Positions 30,269-38,163 of a DNA stretch of 64,000 nt are shown in pieces (position 1 is the stretch's first letter; each line of letters starts with the position of its first letter). Both the position numbers and the translations under genes were made by a program. Source of the DNA: an uncultured Oscillospiraceae bacterium (GTDB lineage: Bacteria > Bacillota > Clostridia > Oscillospirales > Oscillospiraceae); NCBI GenBank assembly GCA_934646185.1, contig CAKUEH010000014.1, positions 1-64,000 of the forward strand, in the 5' to 3' direction. The notes below the pieces were generated by a model. It was given only the letters and a program-made list of their open reading frames with translations, was not told the DNA's origin and made no database searches.

Positions 30269-31706
30269 GCGGGTCATTGTATACGTGCTGGGCGCGGTGC
30301 TGCTGATCGAGGCCGCGCTCATGCTGCTGCCGCTGCTGGTGGCTGTCCTTTACCGGGAGAAGACCGGATGGTATTTTTTCTGGGTACTGCTGGGCGCGGC
30401 CGCGCTGGGGGCGCTGGCCCTCCATCTGGGCGGCAGACGGCGCAGCGCCATGTACGCGAAGGAGGGCCTGATCGCTGTCGCGCTGAGCTGGATCGTGCTG
30501 TCGCTCGTGGGCGCGCTGCCGTTCACGCTTTCGGGACAGATCCCGTTTTATCTCGACGCGGTGTTCGAGATGATCTCCGGCTTTACGACGACCGGCTCAA
30601 GTATCCTCCCGGCGGTCGAATCGCTTGACCGCTGCATGGTCTTCTGGCGGAGCCTGTCGCACTGGATCGGCGGCATGGGCATTCTGGTGTTCATGCTGGC
30701 GATTGTACGCATGGACGGCGGGCAGGCCATCCATCTGCTGCGGGCTGAGAGCCCCGGGCCGACGGTCTCCAAGATGGTCCCGCGCATGGTCGATTCATCC
30801 AAGATCCTCTACGGGATCTATTTCGGACTGACGGTCGTGCAGATCATTCTGTATCTGGCGGGCGGCGATCCGCTGTTCGATTCGCTCTGCAATGCGTTCG
30901 GCACGGCGGGCACCGGCGGCTTCGCCATCAAAAACGATTCCTTCGCCTCCTACAGCGCCTATACGCAGACGGTCACGACGGTCTTCATGGCGCTGTTCGG
31001 CGTGAATTTCTCGATCTATTTTTTCCTCCTGCGCAGGAAATTTGATCTGGCGTGGAAGAACACGGAGCTGCGCTGGTACGTGTCGATCATCGTGATCTCG
31101 ACGCTGCTCATTACGTTCAACATCAAAAGCCTCTATCACGGCGATTTCGGCTACAGTCTGCACCACGCGGCGTTTACCGTTTCGTCCGTCATCACCACGA
31201 CGGGCTACGGCACGGAGAATTTTGACCGGTGGCCGGAATTTTCGCGCGTCATTCTGACGCTTCTGATGATCGTCGGCGCGAGCGCGGGCTCGACCGGCGG
31301 CGGTCTGAAGGTCTCGCGCGTCGTCATCCTCATGCGGGCGGCCAAGGCGGAGCTGCGCAAGATCCTGCACCCGCACACCGTCAAGGTCATCACCGTCGAC
31401 GGCAAGCCCGTCTCCGGCGAGACGGTCCGCGCGGTGAGTACTTATTTTATATTGTATGTGCTCATTGCCGCGGCGTCCGTGCTGCTGGTCTCGCTTGACG
31501 GCTATGACGGCTCGACGACGCTGACCGCCGTGCTCGCCACGTTCAACAACATCGGCCCCGGTCTCGGGCTGTGCGGCCCGGCGGGGAATTTCGCGTTCTT
31601 TTCGCCGCTGGCAAAGGTCGTGCTGTGCGTCGACATGCTGCTGGGGCGGCTGGAGCTGTACCCAATGCTGGTGCTGCTGATGCCCAGCACATGGCGGAAA
31701 AAATGA
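30261..31706 (+). CDS. trkH: Trk potassium uptake channel subunit TrkH
   Basis: A 481-residue membrane protein of the TrkH/KtrB superfamily with four pore-loop repeats. Selectivity-loop sequences include EMISGFTTTGSSI, FGTAGTGGFAIK, SSVITTTGYGTENF and FNNIGPGLG, each with the expected glycine. About ten hydrophobic segments are present. ATG 30261 overlaps the trkA stop by 8 bases. The terminator at 31776 ends the unit. Confidence 0.95.
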   Translation: MNKRVIVYVLGAVLLIEAALMLLPLLVAVLYREKTGWYFFWVLLGAAALGALALHLGGRRRSAMYAKEGLIAVALSWIVLSLVGALPFTLSGQIPFYLDAVFEMISGFTTTGSSILPAVESLDRCMVFWRSLSHWIGGMGILVFMLAIVRMDGGQAIHLLRAESPGPTVSKMVPRMVDSSKILYGIYFGLTVVQIILYLAGGDPLFDSLCNAFGTAGTGGFAIKNDSFASYSAYTQTVTTVFMALFGVNFSIYFFLLRRKFDLAWKNTELRWYVSIIVISTLLITFNIKSLYHGDFGYSLHHAAFTVSSVITTTGYGTENFDRWPEFSRVILTLLMIVGASAGSTGGGLKVSRVVILMRAAKAELRKILHPHTVKVITVDGKPVSGETVRAVSTYFILYVLIAAASVLLVSLDGYDGSTTLTAVLATFNNIGPGLGLCGPAGNFAFFSPLAKVVLCVDMLLGRLELYPMLVLLMPSTWRKK

Positions 31707-31775
31707 TCGCCGGGGTTCGGCAAAAGGGCCAAAACCGGGCGCGAAAGTTCTGCTGTTTTGAACAAAAAATATTGA

Positions 31776-31803
31776 AAATCCCCCTTGACACCAAGGGGGA
31801 TTT
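31776..31803 (+). terminator. trkH terminator whose stem contains the next -35 box
   Basis: AAATCCCCCTTG (31776-31787) pairs perfectly with CAAGGGGGATTT (31792-31803), loop ACAC. TTGACA of the S10 promoter lies at 31785-31790 inside the stem-loop. Confidence 0.82.
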
Positions 31804-31813
31804 GTTATATGAT
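31785..31813 (+). promoter_or_regulatory. Promoter of the S10-spc-alpha ribosomal superoperon
   Basis: A perfect TTGACA (31785-31790), 17 bases, TATGAT (31808-31813). Transcription starting near 31820 gives a leader of about 270 bases before rpsJ. Confidence 0.88.
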
Positions 31814-31819
31814 ATATGA

Positions 31820-32090
31820 GCGCGCGAAAAGGGTACGCAACGCACCCGCGCGTGTCATTGCGATGATGCAGGAGATTGCGCCACGGGCGGTAACTTCTGC
31901 GGAGTATGTCCGGTCATCGGGCGGCTGAGGATCACAGTACAGCGTATATCGCTGCGGTGATGAAGGGCCGACAACGTCGGTCTTTTTTCATGGCGCAGAG
32001 TGATACGCACGGCTTAGCGTATTGCGAGACTCGACCGTACCCAGAGATCAAAGAAACCACTGAGTACGTTTATTCAAGGAGGAAAACACA
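31820..32090 (+). promoter_or_regulatory. Structured leader of the S10 operon with an attenuator-like hairpin
   Basis: Within the leader, GGCCGAC (31966-31972) pairs with GTCGGTC (31976-31982) and is followed by TTTTTT, which looks like an intrinsic terminator ~105 bases before rpsJ. Upstream sequence is GC-rich with repeated CGGGCGG motifs able to form alternative stems. It lacks the T-box sequence and I do not recognise a known ribosomal-protein leader. Feedback control by a ribosomal protein is the likely role (inference). Confidence 0.6.
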
Positions 32091-32092
32091 AC

Positions 32093-32404
32093 ATGGCAAA
32101 TCAGGAAATGATCAGAATCCGCCTCAAGGCTTACGATCATCAGCTCATCGACGCCAGCGCCGAGAAGATCGTCGAAACCGCCAAGCGCAACGGCGCTTCC
32201 GTTTCCGGCCCCATCCCGCTGCCGACCAAGAAAGAGGTCGTCACCATTCTGCGCGCCGTTCACAAGTACAAGGATTCCCGTGAGCAGTTCGAGCGCAGAA
32301 CCCACAAGAGACTGATCGATATTCTCAACCCCAACCAGAAGACCGTGGAAGCTCTCATGAGCCTCGACCTTCCCGCTGGTGTTGAAATTGAGATAAAGCT
32401 GTAA
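32093..32404 (+). CDS. rpsJ: 30S ribosomal protein S10
   Basis: A 103-residue S10, part of the 30S head and, as NusE, a partner of NusB in antitermination. Typical stretches are MIRIRLKAYDHQLIDASAEK, SGPIPLPTKKEVVTILR and FERRTHKRLIDI (the long loop reaching into the head). CAAGGAGGA lies before the ATG. It opens the ribosomal superoperon and is followed by an unusually long 134-base gap to rplC. That gap contains a short GGTCA/TGACC hairpin. Confidence 0.98.
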   Translation: MANQEMIRIRLKAYDHQLIDASAEKIVETAKRNGASVSGPIPLPTKKEVVTILRAVHKYKDSREQFERRTHKRLIDILNPNQKTVEALMSLDLPAGVEIEIKL

Positions 32405-32538
32405 TCCGCCCGCAAAGCAAATTACAGCAGCCCGCCACGGTTCGCCACTATAGAGGACGGACGGGTCATGTTGACCGACCAATGCGTCCCAATGCGCAAG
32501 TCGCTCAACCAATAACCTTAACTTAGGAGGAAACACAC

Positions 32539-33270
32539 ATGCAAATGCAGAAAGCGATCATCGGCAAAAAAGTGGGCATGACCCAGATTTTCGATGAGAG
32601 CGGCAAGGTCATTCCGGTCACCGTTATCGAGGCAGGCCCCTGCGTCGTGACCCAGAAGAAGACCACCGAAACCGACGGCTACAACGCCGTACAGCTTGGC
32701 TTTGAAGACGTCAAGGAATCCAAGCTGACCAAGCCGGAGCTCGGCCATCTGAAGAAGGCGGAGGTCGCCCCCAAGAAGCACCTCAAGGAGTTCCGCGTGG
32801 AAAAGGCCGCCGAGATGAACGTCGGCGACGAGATCAAGGCCAGCGTTTTCGCAGTCGGCGACAAGGTCGACGTCACCGGCATCAGCAAGGGCCACGGCTA
32901 CGAAGGCCCCGTTAAGCGCTGCGGCGGCCATCGCACCCCGATGACCCACGGCGGCGGCCCGGTCCATCGTCAGGCCGGTTCCATGGGCCCCACCTCTTCC
33001 CCCAGCCGTATTTTCAAGGGCCATCATGGCGCAGGCCAGATGGGCGTTGAGCAGGTCACCGTTGAGAACCTCGACATCGTCAAGGTCGACGACGAGCTCA
33101 ACATGATCGTCGTTCGCGGCGCGATTCCCGGCCCGAAGGGCGGCGTTGTCTACATCAAGAACACCGTCAAGAACTTCAAGGCCAAGGGCGCTGCTGCCAA
33201 CGCGAGCATCAACCCGCAGAAGGCTTCGGCACGTACCAACCCGCAGAAGGCTTCGGCAAGAAACCGCTGA
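32539..33270 (+). CDS. rplC: 50S ribosomal protein L3
   Basis: A 243-residue L3, an early 23S rRNA assembly protein near the peptidyl transferase centre. Diagnostic stretches are GKKVGMTQIFDE, KGHGYEGPVKRCGGHRTPMTHG and HRQAGSMG (central extension). TAGGAGG lies 8 bases before ATG 32539; an ATG two codons later is also possible. The C terminus carries NPQKASAR twice in a row. A 21-base identical stretch recurs with a 27-base period (33211-33231 and 33238-33258). Confidence 0.97.
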   Translation: MQMQKAIIGKKVGMTQIFDESGKVIPVTVIEAGPCVVTQKKTTETDGYNAVQLGFEDVKESKLTKPELGHLKKAEVAPKKHLKEFRVEKAAEMNVGDEIKASVFAVGDKVDVTGISKGHGYEGPVKRCGGHRTPMTHGGGPVHRQAGSMGPTSSPSRIFKGHHGAGQMGVEQVTVENLDIVKVDDELNMIVVRGAIPGPKGGVVYIKNTVKNFKAKGAAANASINPQKASARTNPQKASARNR

Positions 33271-33286
33271 GAGAGGAGAGTAAATC

Positions 33287-33907
33287 ATGCAGACTAAAGT
33301 TTTTGATATGGCTGGTAAGCAGGTCGGCGAGATCGAGCTCTCTGATGCCATTTTCGGGATCGAGCCCAATGAGGCTGTCGTTCACGACGTCGTAAAGAAC
33401 CATCTGGCCAACTGCCGTCAGGGCACGCAGAGCTCCCTGACCCGCGCAGAGGTCTCCGGCGGCGGCATCAAGCCGTGGCGCCAGAAGGGCACCGGCCGTG
33501 CCCGCCAGGGCTCCATCCGCGCTCCGCAGTGGACCCACGGCGGCATCGTGTTCGCACCCAAGCCCCGCGATTACAGCTACACGCTCAACAAGAAGGTCAA
33601 GAGACTGGCTCTCAAGTCCGTCCTGAGCGCGAAGGCACAGGAAGAAAACATCGTCGTTATCGACGAGATCAAGCTGGACGCCATCAAGACCAAGCCCATG
33701 GCTTCGTTCCTGAAGGCTGTCGGCGCCGACACCAAGGCTCTGGTCGTCACCGCTGAAAACAACGAGATCGTTGTCAAGAGCGCGGCCAACATCCCCGGCG
33801 TTCTGGTGACCTTCGCCAACCTGATCAACGTCTACGACATTCTGAACGCAAAGAAGCTCGTCGTTGACAAAGCTGCTCTTGCAAAGATTGAGGAGGTGTT
33901 CGCATAA
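33287..33907 (+). CDS. rplD: 50S ribosomal protein L4
   Basis: A 206-residue L4. Its long internal loop (GGGIKPWRQKGTGRARQGS, residues ~58-76) reaches the peptide exit tunnel, where macrolide resistance changes occur; the loop looks normal here. The C-terminal half has LVVTAENNEIVVKSAANIPG and AKKLVVDKAALAKIEEVF. In E. coli L4 also represses its own operon; whether it acts on the leader at 31820 is unknown. The stop codon shares one base with the rplW start (TAATG). Confidence 0.98.
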   Translation: MQTKVFDMAGKQVGEIELSDAIFGIEPNEAVVHDVVKNHLANCRQGTQSSLTRAEVSGGGIKPWRQKGTGRARQGSIRAPQWTHGGIVFAPKPRDYSYTLNKKVKRLALKSVLSAKAQEENIVVIDEIKLDAIKTKPMASFLKAVGADTKALVVTAENNEIVVKSAANIPGVLVTFANLINVYDILNAKKLVVDKAALAKIEEVFA

Positions 33908-34203
33908 TGAAGACCGCTTACGATATCATCATCAAGCCCGTCATCACCGAACAGTCCATGGAAGCGACCGAAGAAAAGAAATACGTCTTCCAGGTTGCGA
34001 TCGACGCCAATAAGGTCGAGATCAAGAAGGCTGTCGAGGAGATCTTCGGCGTGAAGGTCGAAAAAGTCAACACCATCCGTATGGAAGGCAAGGAAAAGCG
34101 CCAGGGCGCCGCTCCCGCAGGCCGCCGCGCCAGCTGGAAGAAGGCCATGGTCAAGCTGACTGCCGATTCCAAGACCATCGAGTTCTTCGAGGGTATGGTC
34201 TAA
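33907..34203 (+). CDS. rplW: 50S ribosomal protein L23
   Basis: A 98-residue L23, the exit-tunnel protein that docks trigger factor and SRP. It begins with TAYDIIIKPVITEQSMEATE and has the VFQVAIDANKVEIKKAVEEIF strand-helix unit, then a basic loop KEKRQGAAPAGRRASWKKAMV. Its start overlaps the L4 stop by one base. The normal length and motifs leave little doubt. Confidence 0.97.
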   Translation: MKTAYDIIIKPVITEQSMEATEEKKYVFQVAIDANKVEIKKAVEEIFGVKVEKVNTIRMEGKEKRQGAAPAGRRASWKKAMVKLTADSKTIEFFEGMV

Positions 34204-34229
34204 TCAATTTGTAAGGAGAGTAACGCAAT

Positions 34230-35066
34230 ATGGCGATCAAATCTTTTAAGCCGTATACCCCGTCGAGAAGAAACATGACTGTTTCCGCGTTCGACGGCGT
34301 AGACAAAAAGGCAAAGCCTGAACGCAGCCTTCTTGAGACTGTCAAGAAGAACGCGGGCCGCAACAGCTACGGCCGCATCACCGTCCGCCACCGCGGCGGC
34401 GGCAACAAGCGCAAGTACCGCATCATCGACTTCCGCCGCGACAAGCTCGACATGCCGGCAGTCGTTCAGCGCATCGAGTACGACCCGAACCGCAGCGCGT
34501 TCATCGCTCTGGTCAAGTACGAAGACGGCGAGCTCCGCTACATCCTCGCGCCTGTCGGCCTGAAGGCCGGCGACACCGTCGTCTCCTCCACCGCCGCCGA
34601 TATCAAGCCCGGCAACTGCCTGCCGCTGGCCAATATCCCCGTCGGTACCATCATCCACAACATCGAGATCAACCCCGGCCGCGGCGCTCAGCTCGTCCGC
34701 TCCGCCGGCGACTACGCTCAGCTGATGGCAAAGGACGCGCAGTTCGCGCAGGTCCGTCTGCCGTCCGGCGAAGTCCGCCTCGTTCGCCCGAACTGCATCG
34801 CAGTCATCGGTCAGGTCGGCAACATCGACCATGAGAACGTGCACATCGGCAAGGCCGGCCGTACCCGCCACATGGGCATCCGCCCGACGGTCCGCGGTTC
34901 CGTCATGAACCCGAACGACCACCCGCACGGCGGCGGCGAAGGCAAGTCTCCTGTTGGCCATCCCGGTCCTATGACGCCTTGGGGCAAGCCTGCAATGGGC
35001 CTGAAGACCCGCAAGACCAAGAACCGCACCAACAAGTATATCTTTAAGCACAGAAACGCGAAGTAA
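34230..35066 (+). CDS. rplB: 50S ribosomal protein L2
   Basis: A 278-residue L2, needed for subunit joining and peptidyl transfer. Features are the N-terminal KPYTPSRRNMTVSAFDG, the OB-fold core RHRGGGNKRKYRIIDFRR and the conserved C-terminal HPHGGGEGKSPVGHPGP with the functionally important histidine, then TRKTKNRTNKYIFKHR. GTAAGGAGAG lies upstream of the ATG. rpsS follows 12 bases later. Confidence 0.98.
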   Translation: MAIKSFKPYTPSRRNMTVSAFDGVDKKAKPERSLLETVKKNAGRNSYGRITVRHRGGGNKRKYRIIDFRRDKLDMPAVVQRIEYDPNRSAFIALVKYEDGELRYILAPVGLKAGDTVVSSTAADIKPGNCLPLANIPVGTIIHNIEINPGRGAQLVRSAGDYAQLMAKDAQFAQVRLPSGEVRLVRPNCIAVIGQVGNIDHENVHIGKAGRTRHMGIRPTVRGSVMNPNDHPHGGGEGKSPVGHPGPMTPWGKPAMGLKTRKTKNRTNKYIFKHRNAK

Positions 35067-35078
35067 GGAGGATATAAG

Positions 35079-35354
35079 ATGAGCAGAAGCATTAAAAAAG
35101 GCCCGTTTGTAGCGCCCGAGCTGTTCAAGCGCGTGGAAGAGCTCAACAAGGCCGGTGATAAGAAGGTCCTCAAGACCTGGTCCAGAAGCTCCACGATCTT
35201 CCCTTCCTTCGTTGGCCACACGATCGCTGTTCATGACGGCCGCCGTCATGTACCCGTCTATATCACCGAGGATATGGTCGGCCACAAGCTTGGCGAGTTT
35301 GCCCCGACGCGGACCTTCCGCGGTCACTCCGGCAGCAAGACCACCAACGCATAA
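35079..35354 (+). CDS. rpsS: 30S ribosomal protein S19
   Basis: A 91-residue S19, which contacts S13 and the head of the 30S subunit. It shows SRSIKKGPFVAPELFKRVEE, the central TWSRSSTIFPSFVGHTIAVHDGR-type stretch and GEFAPTRTFRGHSG near the C terminus. GTAAGGAGG precedes the ATG. Length and order are standard. Confidence 0.98.
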   Translation: MSRSIKKGPFVAPELFKRVEELNKAGDKKVLKTWSRSSTIFPSFVGHTIAVHDGRRHVPVYITEDMVGHKLGEFAPTRTFRGHSGSKTTNA

Positions 35355-35372
35355 GAGGAGGACGCAAGAAAC

Positions 35373-35708
35373 ATGGAAGCTAGAGCTTATTTGAAATACC
35401 TGCGTATCTCTCCGCGCAAGGTCGTCATTCTGTGCGACCTCATCCGCGGCAAGGACGTAAAGACTGCAACCGCATATCTGATGCAGACCCCGAAGGCGGC
35501 CTCCGAGCCCATGCTCAAGCTGCTCAAGAGCGCTGTTGCGAACGCGGAGAACAACCACGGCATGAACGCCGACAATCTGGTCGTTACCACCGCCATCGCC
35601 AACCCGGGCCCCACGCTCAAGCGCGGCATGCCCAGAGCGCAGGGCAGATACAATCGCATTCTGAAGAGAACCACTCACATCACCATCGGTGTGAGCGAGA
35701 AGGCTTAA
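35373..35708 (+). CDS. rplV: 50S ribosomal protein L22
   Basis: A 111-residue L22 that binds all domains of 23S rRNA and lines the exit tunnel. It begins EARAYLKYLRISPRKV and ends with the tunnel beta-hairpin segment GPTLKRGMPRAQGRYNRILKRT followed by HITIGV. AGAGGAGGAC precedes the ATG by about 10 bases. The hairpin tip has no unusual insertion of the kind seen in macrolide-resistant strains. Confidence 0.98.
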   Translation: MEARAYLKYLRISPRKVVILCDLIRGKDVKTATAYLMQTPKAASEPMLKLLKSAVANAENNHGMNADNLVVTTAIANPGPTLKRGMPRAQGRYNRILKRTTHITIGVSEKA

Positions 35709-35721
35709 GCAGGAGGTTACT

Positions 35722-36534
35722 ATGGGACAGAAAGTTAATCCCCATGGATTGCGCGTCGGCGTAATTAAAGATTGGGACTCTCGTTGGTATGCCCGTGAGG
35801 ATAAGGTCGGCGATCTGATCGTCGAGGACTACAACATCCGCAAGTATCTGAAGTCCACCCTCTACTCCGCCGGTATCGCCAAGATCGAAATTGAACGCGA
35901 CAACGCCAAGGTCAAGATCAGCATCCACTGCTCCCGCCCCGGCGTCATCATCGGCAAGGGCGGCACGGAGATCGAAGTGCTCCGCAAGAAGATCGAAGCC
36001 AAGCTCGGCAAGACCGTCGCTCTGAACATCGTCGAAGTCCGTTCCCCGGACCTCAACGCGCAGCTCGTCGCGGAGAACATCGCCGCGCAGCTCGAAAAGC
36101 GTATCTCCTTCCGCCGCGCCATGAAGCAGGCCATCCAGCGCGCGACCCGTCTGGGCGCGAAGGGCATCAAGTGCACCTGCGGCGGCCGTCTGGGCGGCGC
36201 CGAGATCGCCAGAAGCGAATCCTATCATGAGGGCACCATCCCCCTGCAGACCATCCGCGCCGACATCGACTACGGCTTCGCCGAGGCCAACACGACCTAC
36301 GGCCGCGTCGGCTGCAAGGTCTGGATCTACAAGGGCGAGGTCCTCAACTCCACGCTGCGTTCCGAGAATCCGGAGCCCGCAAAGCGCGAGCGCCGCGACC
36401 GCCGTCCGAACGACCGCCGTAACGGCGACCGCCGCGGCAACGGCGAGCGCCGTCCGTACAACAACGACCGCCGTCCCTACAACGGCGAGCGCCGTCCGTA
36501 CAACAATAACAACACGGAAGGAGGCAACCGCTAA
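35722..36534 (+). CDS. rpsC: 30S ribosomal protein S3 with a basic repeat tail
   Basis: A 270-residue S3, which forms the mRNA entry gate with S4 and S5. Residues 1-~215 are canonical: GQKVNPHGLRVGVIKDWDS, the KH-domain loop VIIGKGGTEIEVLRKK and CGGRLGGAEIARSE. The remaining ~50 residues are a low-complexity Arg/Asn/Asp/Pro/Tyr tail built on repeats such as ERRPYNN and DRRPYN. Usual S3 proteins end near residue 220. The stop overlaps the rplP start by one base (TAATG). Confidence 0.97.
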   Translation: MGQKVNPHGLRVGVIKDWDSRWYAREDKVGDLIVEDYNIRKYLKSTLYSAGIAKIEIERDNAKVKISIHCSRPGVIIGKGGTEIEVLRKKIEAKLGKTVALNIVEVRSPDLNAQLVAENIAAQLEKRISFRRAMKQAIQRATRLGAKGIKCTCGGRLGGAEIARSESYHEGTIPLQTIRADIDYGFAEANTTYGRVGCKVWIYKGEVLNSTLRSENPEPAKRERRDRRPNDRRNGDRRGNGERRPYNNDRRPYNGERRPYNNNNTEGGNR

Positions 36535-36968
36535 TGTTAATGCCGAAAAGAACCAAGTACCGCCGCGTACAGAGAGGCCGCATGAAGGGCGCTGCCTCCC
36601 GCGGCAACAAGGTCTCCTACGGTGAGTTCGGTATCCAGGCAATGGAACCGGGCTGGATCACCGGCAATCAGATCGAAGCAGCCCGTGTCGCCATGACCCG
36701 CTACACCAAGCGCGGCGGCCAGGTCTGGATCAAGATCTTCCCCGACAAGCCTGTTTCGAAGAAGGCTCTCGGCGTCCGTATGGGCTCCGGCAAGGGCGCT
36801 CCGGAATACTGGGTTGCAGTCGTCAAGAATCAGAAAGTCATGTTCGAAATCGGCGGCGTTTCCGAAGCGGAAGCGCGCGAGGCACTGCGTCTTGCTCAGC
36901 ACAAGCTGCCCATCAAGACGAAGATCATTGCCAAGGAAGCCCCGGAAACCGAGAATGGTGGTGAATAA
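36534..36968 (+). CDS. rplP: 50S ribosomal protein L16
   Basis: A 144-residue L16, located by the A-site tRNA elbow. It begins MLMPKRTKYRRVQRGRMKG and contains GEFGIQAMEPGWITGNQIEAAR and the FPDKPVSKKALGVRMGSGKG loop. The ATG at 36534 (overlapping the S3 stop) gives the usual MLMPKR terminus; ATG 36540 is also possible. The tail ends PETENGGE. rpmC starts 1 base after the stop. Confidence 0.98.
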   Translation: MLMPKRTKYRRVQRGRMKGAASRGNKVSYGEFGIQAMEPGWITGNQIEAARVAMTRYTKRGGQVWIKIFPDKPVSKKALGVRMGSGKGAPEYWVAVVKNQKVMFEIGGVSEAEAREALRLAQHKLPIKTKIIAKEAPETENGGE

Positions 36969-36969
36969 G

Positions 36970-37161
36970 ATGAAGGCAAACGAAATCCGTAAACTGTCTG
37001 CGGCTGAGCTCGACTCCAAGCTGGCAGATCTCAAGAAGGACCTGTTCATGCTCAGAATGCAGCATGCGACCAACCAGCTTGACAACCCCCTGCGCATCGC
37101 AGCCGTCAAGAAAGATATTGCCCGCATCAAAACTATTATTCGTGAGAACGAGACCAAGTAA
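36970..37161 (+). CDS. rpmC: 50S ribosomal protein L29
   Basis: A 63-residue two-helix protein by the tunnel exit next to L23. It starts MKANEIRKLSAAELDSKLAD and contains LRMQHATNQLDNPLRI and IARIKTIIRE. The ATG at 36970 follows the L16 stop by one base; a GGTGGTG motif just upstream is a weak binding site, so translation is probably coupled. Longer upstream frames lie inside rplP. Confidence 0.97.
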   Translation: MKANEIRKLSAAELDSKLADLKKDLFMLRMQHATNQLDNPLRIAAVKKDIARIKTIIRENETK

Positions 37162-37178
37162 CTGAGGAGGAAACTGCA

Positions 37179-37442
37179 ATGAGTGAAACTACCAGAGCGT
37201 TCCGCAAGACCAGAGTTGGTACCGTCATCTCCGATAAGATGGACAAGACCATCGTGGTTGCGATCGCGACGAACGTACAGCATCCGCTGTATCATAAGAT
37301 CATCAAGAGAACCTACAAGCTCAAGGCCCATGACGAGAAGAACGAAGCCGGCATCGGCGATACCGTCAAGGTCATGGAGTGCCGTCCTCTGTCCAAGGAC
37401 AAGAGATGGAGACTTGTAGAGATCATCGAAAAGGCAAAGTAA
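37179..37442 (+). CDS. rpsQ: 30S ribosomal protein S17
   Basis: An 87-residue OB-fold S17 that binds the 5' domain of 16S rRNA early in assembly. It has RKTRVGTVISDKMDKTIVVA, the HPLYHKIIKRTYKLKAHDE loop and GDTVKVMECRPLSKDKRWRL. TGAGGAGG precedes the ATG. Standard length. Confidence 0.98.
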   Translation: MSETTRAFRKTRVGTVISDKMDKTIVVAIATNVQHPLYHKIIKRTYKLKAHDEKNEAGIGDTVKVMECRPLSKDKRWRLVEIIEKAK

Positions 37443-37457
37443 GGAGGTCGACAACAA

Positions 37458-37826
37458 ATGATTCAGTGCGAAACTTATTTGAAGGTTGCCGACAATACCG
37501 GTGCCAAGGAAATCAAGTGCATCCGCGTTCTGGGCGGTGCGAAGCGCAAGTACGGCAACATCGGCGACGTCGTTGTTGCGTCTGTCCGTAAGGCTGCGCC
37601 GAACGGCACGGTCAAGAAGGGCGAGGTCGTCAAGGCCGTCATCGTCCGCTCCATGAAGGGCGCCCGCCGTGCAGACGGTACCTACGTCCGTTTCGACGAG
37701 AACGCTGCCGTTCTCATCAAGGATGACAACAGTCCTCGCGGCACCCGTATTTTTGGGCCGGTGGCAAGAGAGCTCCGTGACTCTGGTTTCATGAAGATCT
37801 GCTCCCTGGCACCCGAAACAGTTTAA
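37458..37826 (+). CDS. rplN: 50S ribosomal protein L14
   Basis: A 122-residue L14, the canonical size. It lies at the subunit interface and is the docking site of ribosome silencing factor RsfS. It begins MIQCETYLKVADNTGAKEI and has RVLGGAKRKYGNIGD, FDENAAVLIKDDNSPRGTRI and FGPVARELRDSGFMKI. AAGGAGGT precedes the ATG. Confidence 0.98.
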   Translation: MIQCETYLKVADNTGAKEIKCIRVLGGAKRKYGNIGDVVVASVRKAAPNGTVKKGEVVKAVIVRSMKGARRADGTYVRFDENAAVLIKDDNSPRGTRIFGPVARELRDSGFMKICSLAPETV

Positions 37827-37841
37827 TAGGGGGACCAAGAG

Positions 37842-38147
37842 ATGAACGTTAAGAAGAATGATACCGTTATTGTCCTGTCCGGCAAGGACAAGGGCAAGAA
37901 GGGCAAGGTCCTCGAGGCTATGCCCGCTGCAGGTAAGGTCGTCATCGAAGGCGTCAACGTCGCGACCTGCCATGTCAAGCCGAAGAAGCAGGGCGATCAG
38001 GGCGGCATTATCAACCGCGAGATCCCGATGTACGCTTCCAAGGTCATGCTCGTCTGCCCGAAGTGCGGCAAGGCTACCCGCCACGCCGTCAAGCTCGCCG
38101 ACGGCAAGAAGGTCCGCGTCTGCAAGAAGTGCGGCCAGACGATTTGA
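37842..38147 (+). CDS. rplX: 50S ribosomal protein L24 with a zinc-ribbon-like C terminus
   Basis: A 101-residue L24, an assembly initiator for 23S rRNA. The N-terminal KOW motif reads KKNDTVIVLSGKDKGKKGKVLE, followed by VEGVNVATCHVKPKKQG. The C-terminal third has VCPKCGKATRH and VRVCKKCGQT, a CxxC...CxxC pair that would bind zinc. This form occurs in many Firmicutes. Its binding site (AGGGGGACC) is slightly weaker than its neighbours'. Confidence 0.97.
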   Translation: MNVKKNDTVIVLSGKDKGKKGKVLEAMPAAGKVVIEGVNVATCHVKPKKQGDQGGIINREIPMYASKVMLVCPKCGKATRHAVKLADGKKVRVCKKCGQTI

Positions 38148-38163
38148 GAGGGAGGATTGAAAC

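Noticed and set aside
31820..32090. T-box leader before the S10 operon.
   Set aside because: The conserved T-box antiterminator sequence (GGGTGG..ACC type) is missing and ribosomal operons are not usual T-box targets.
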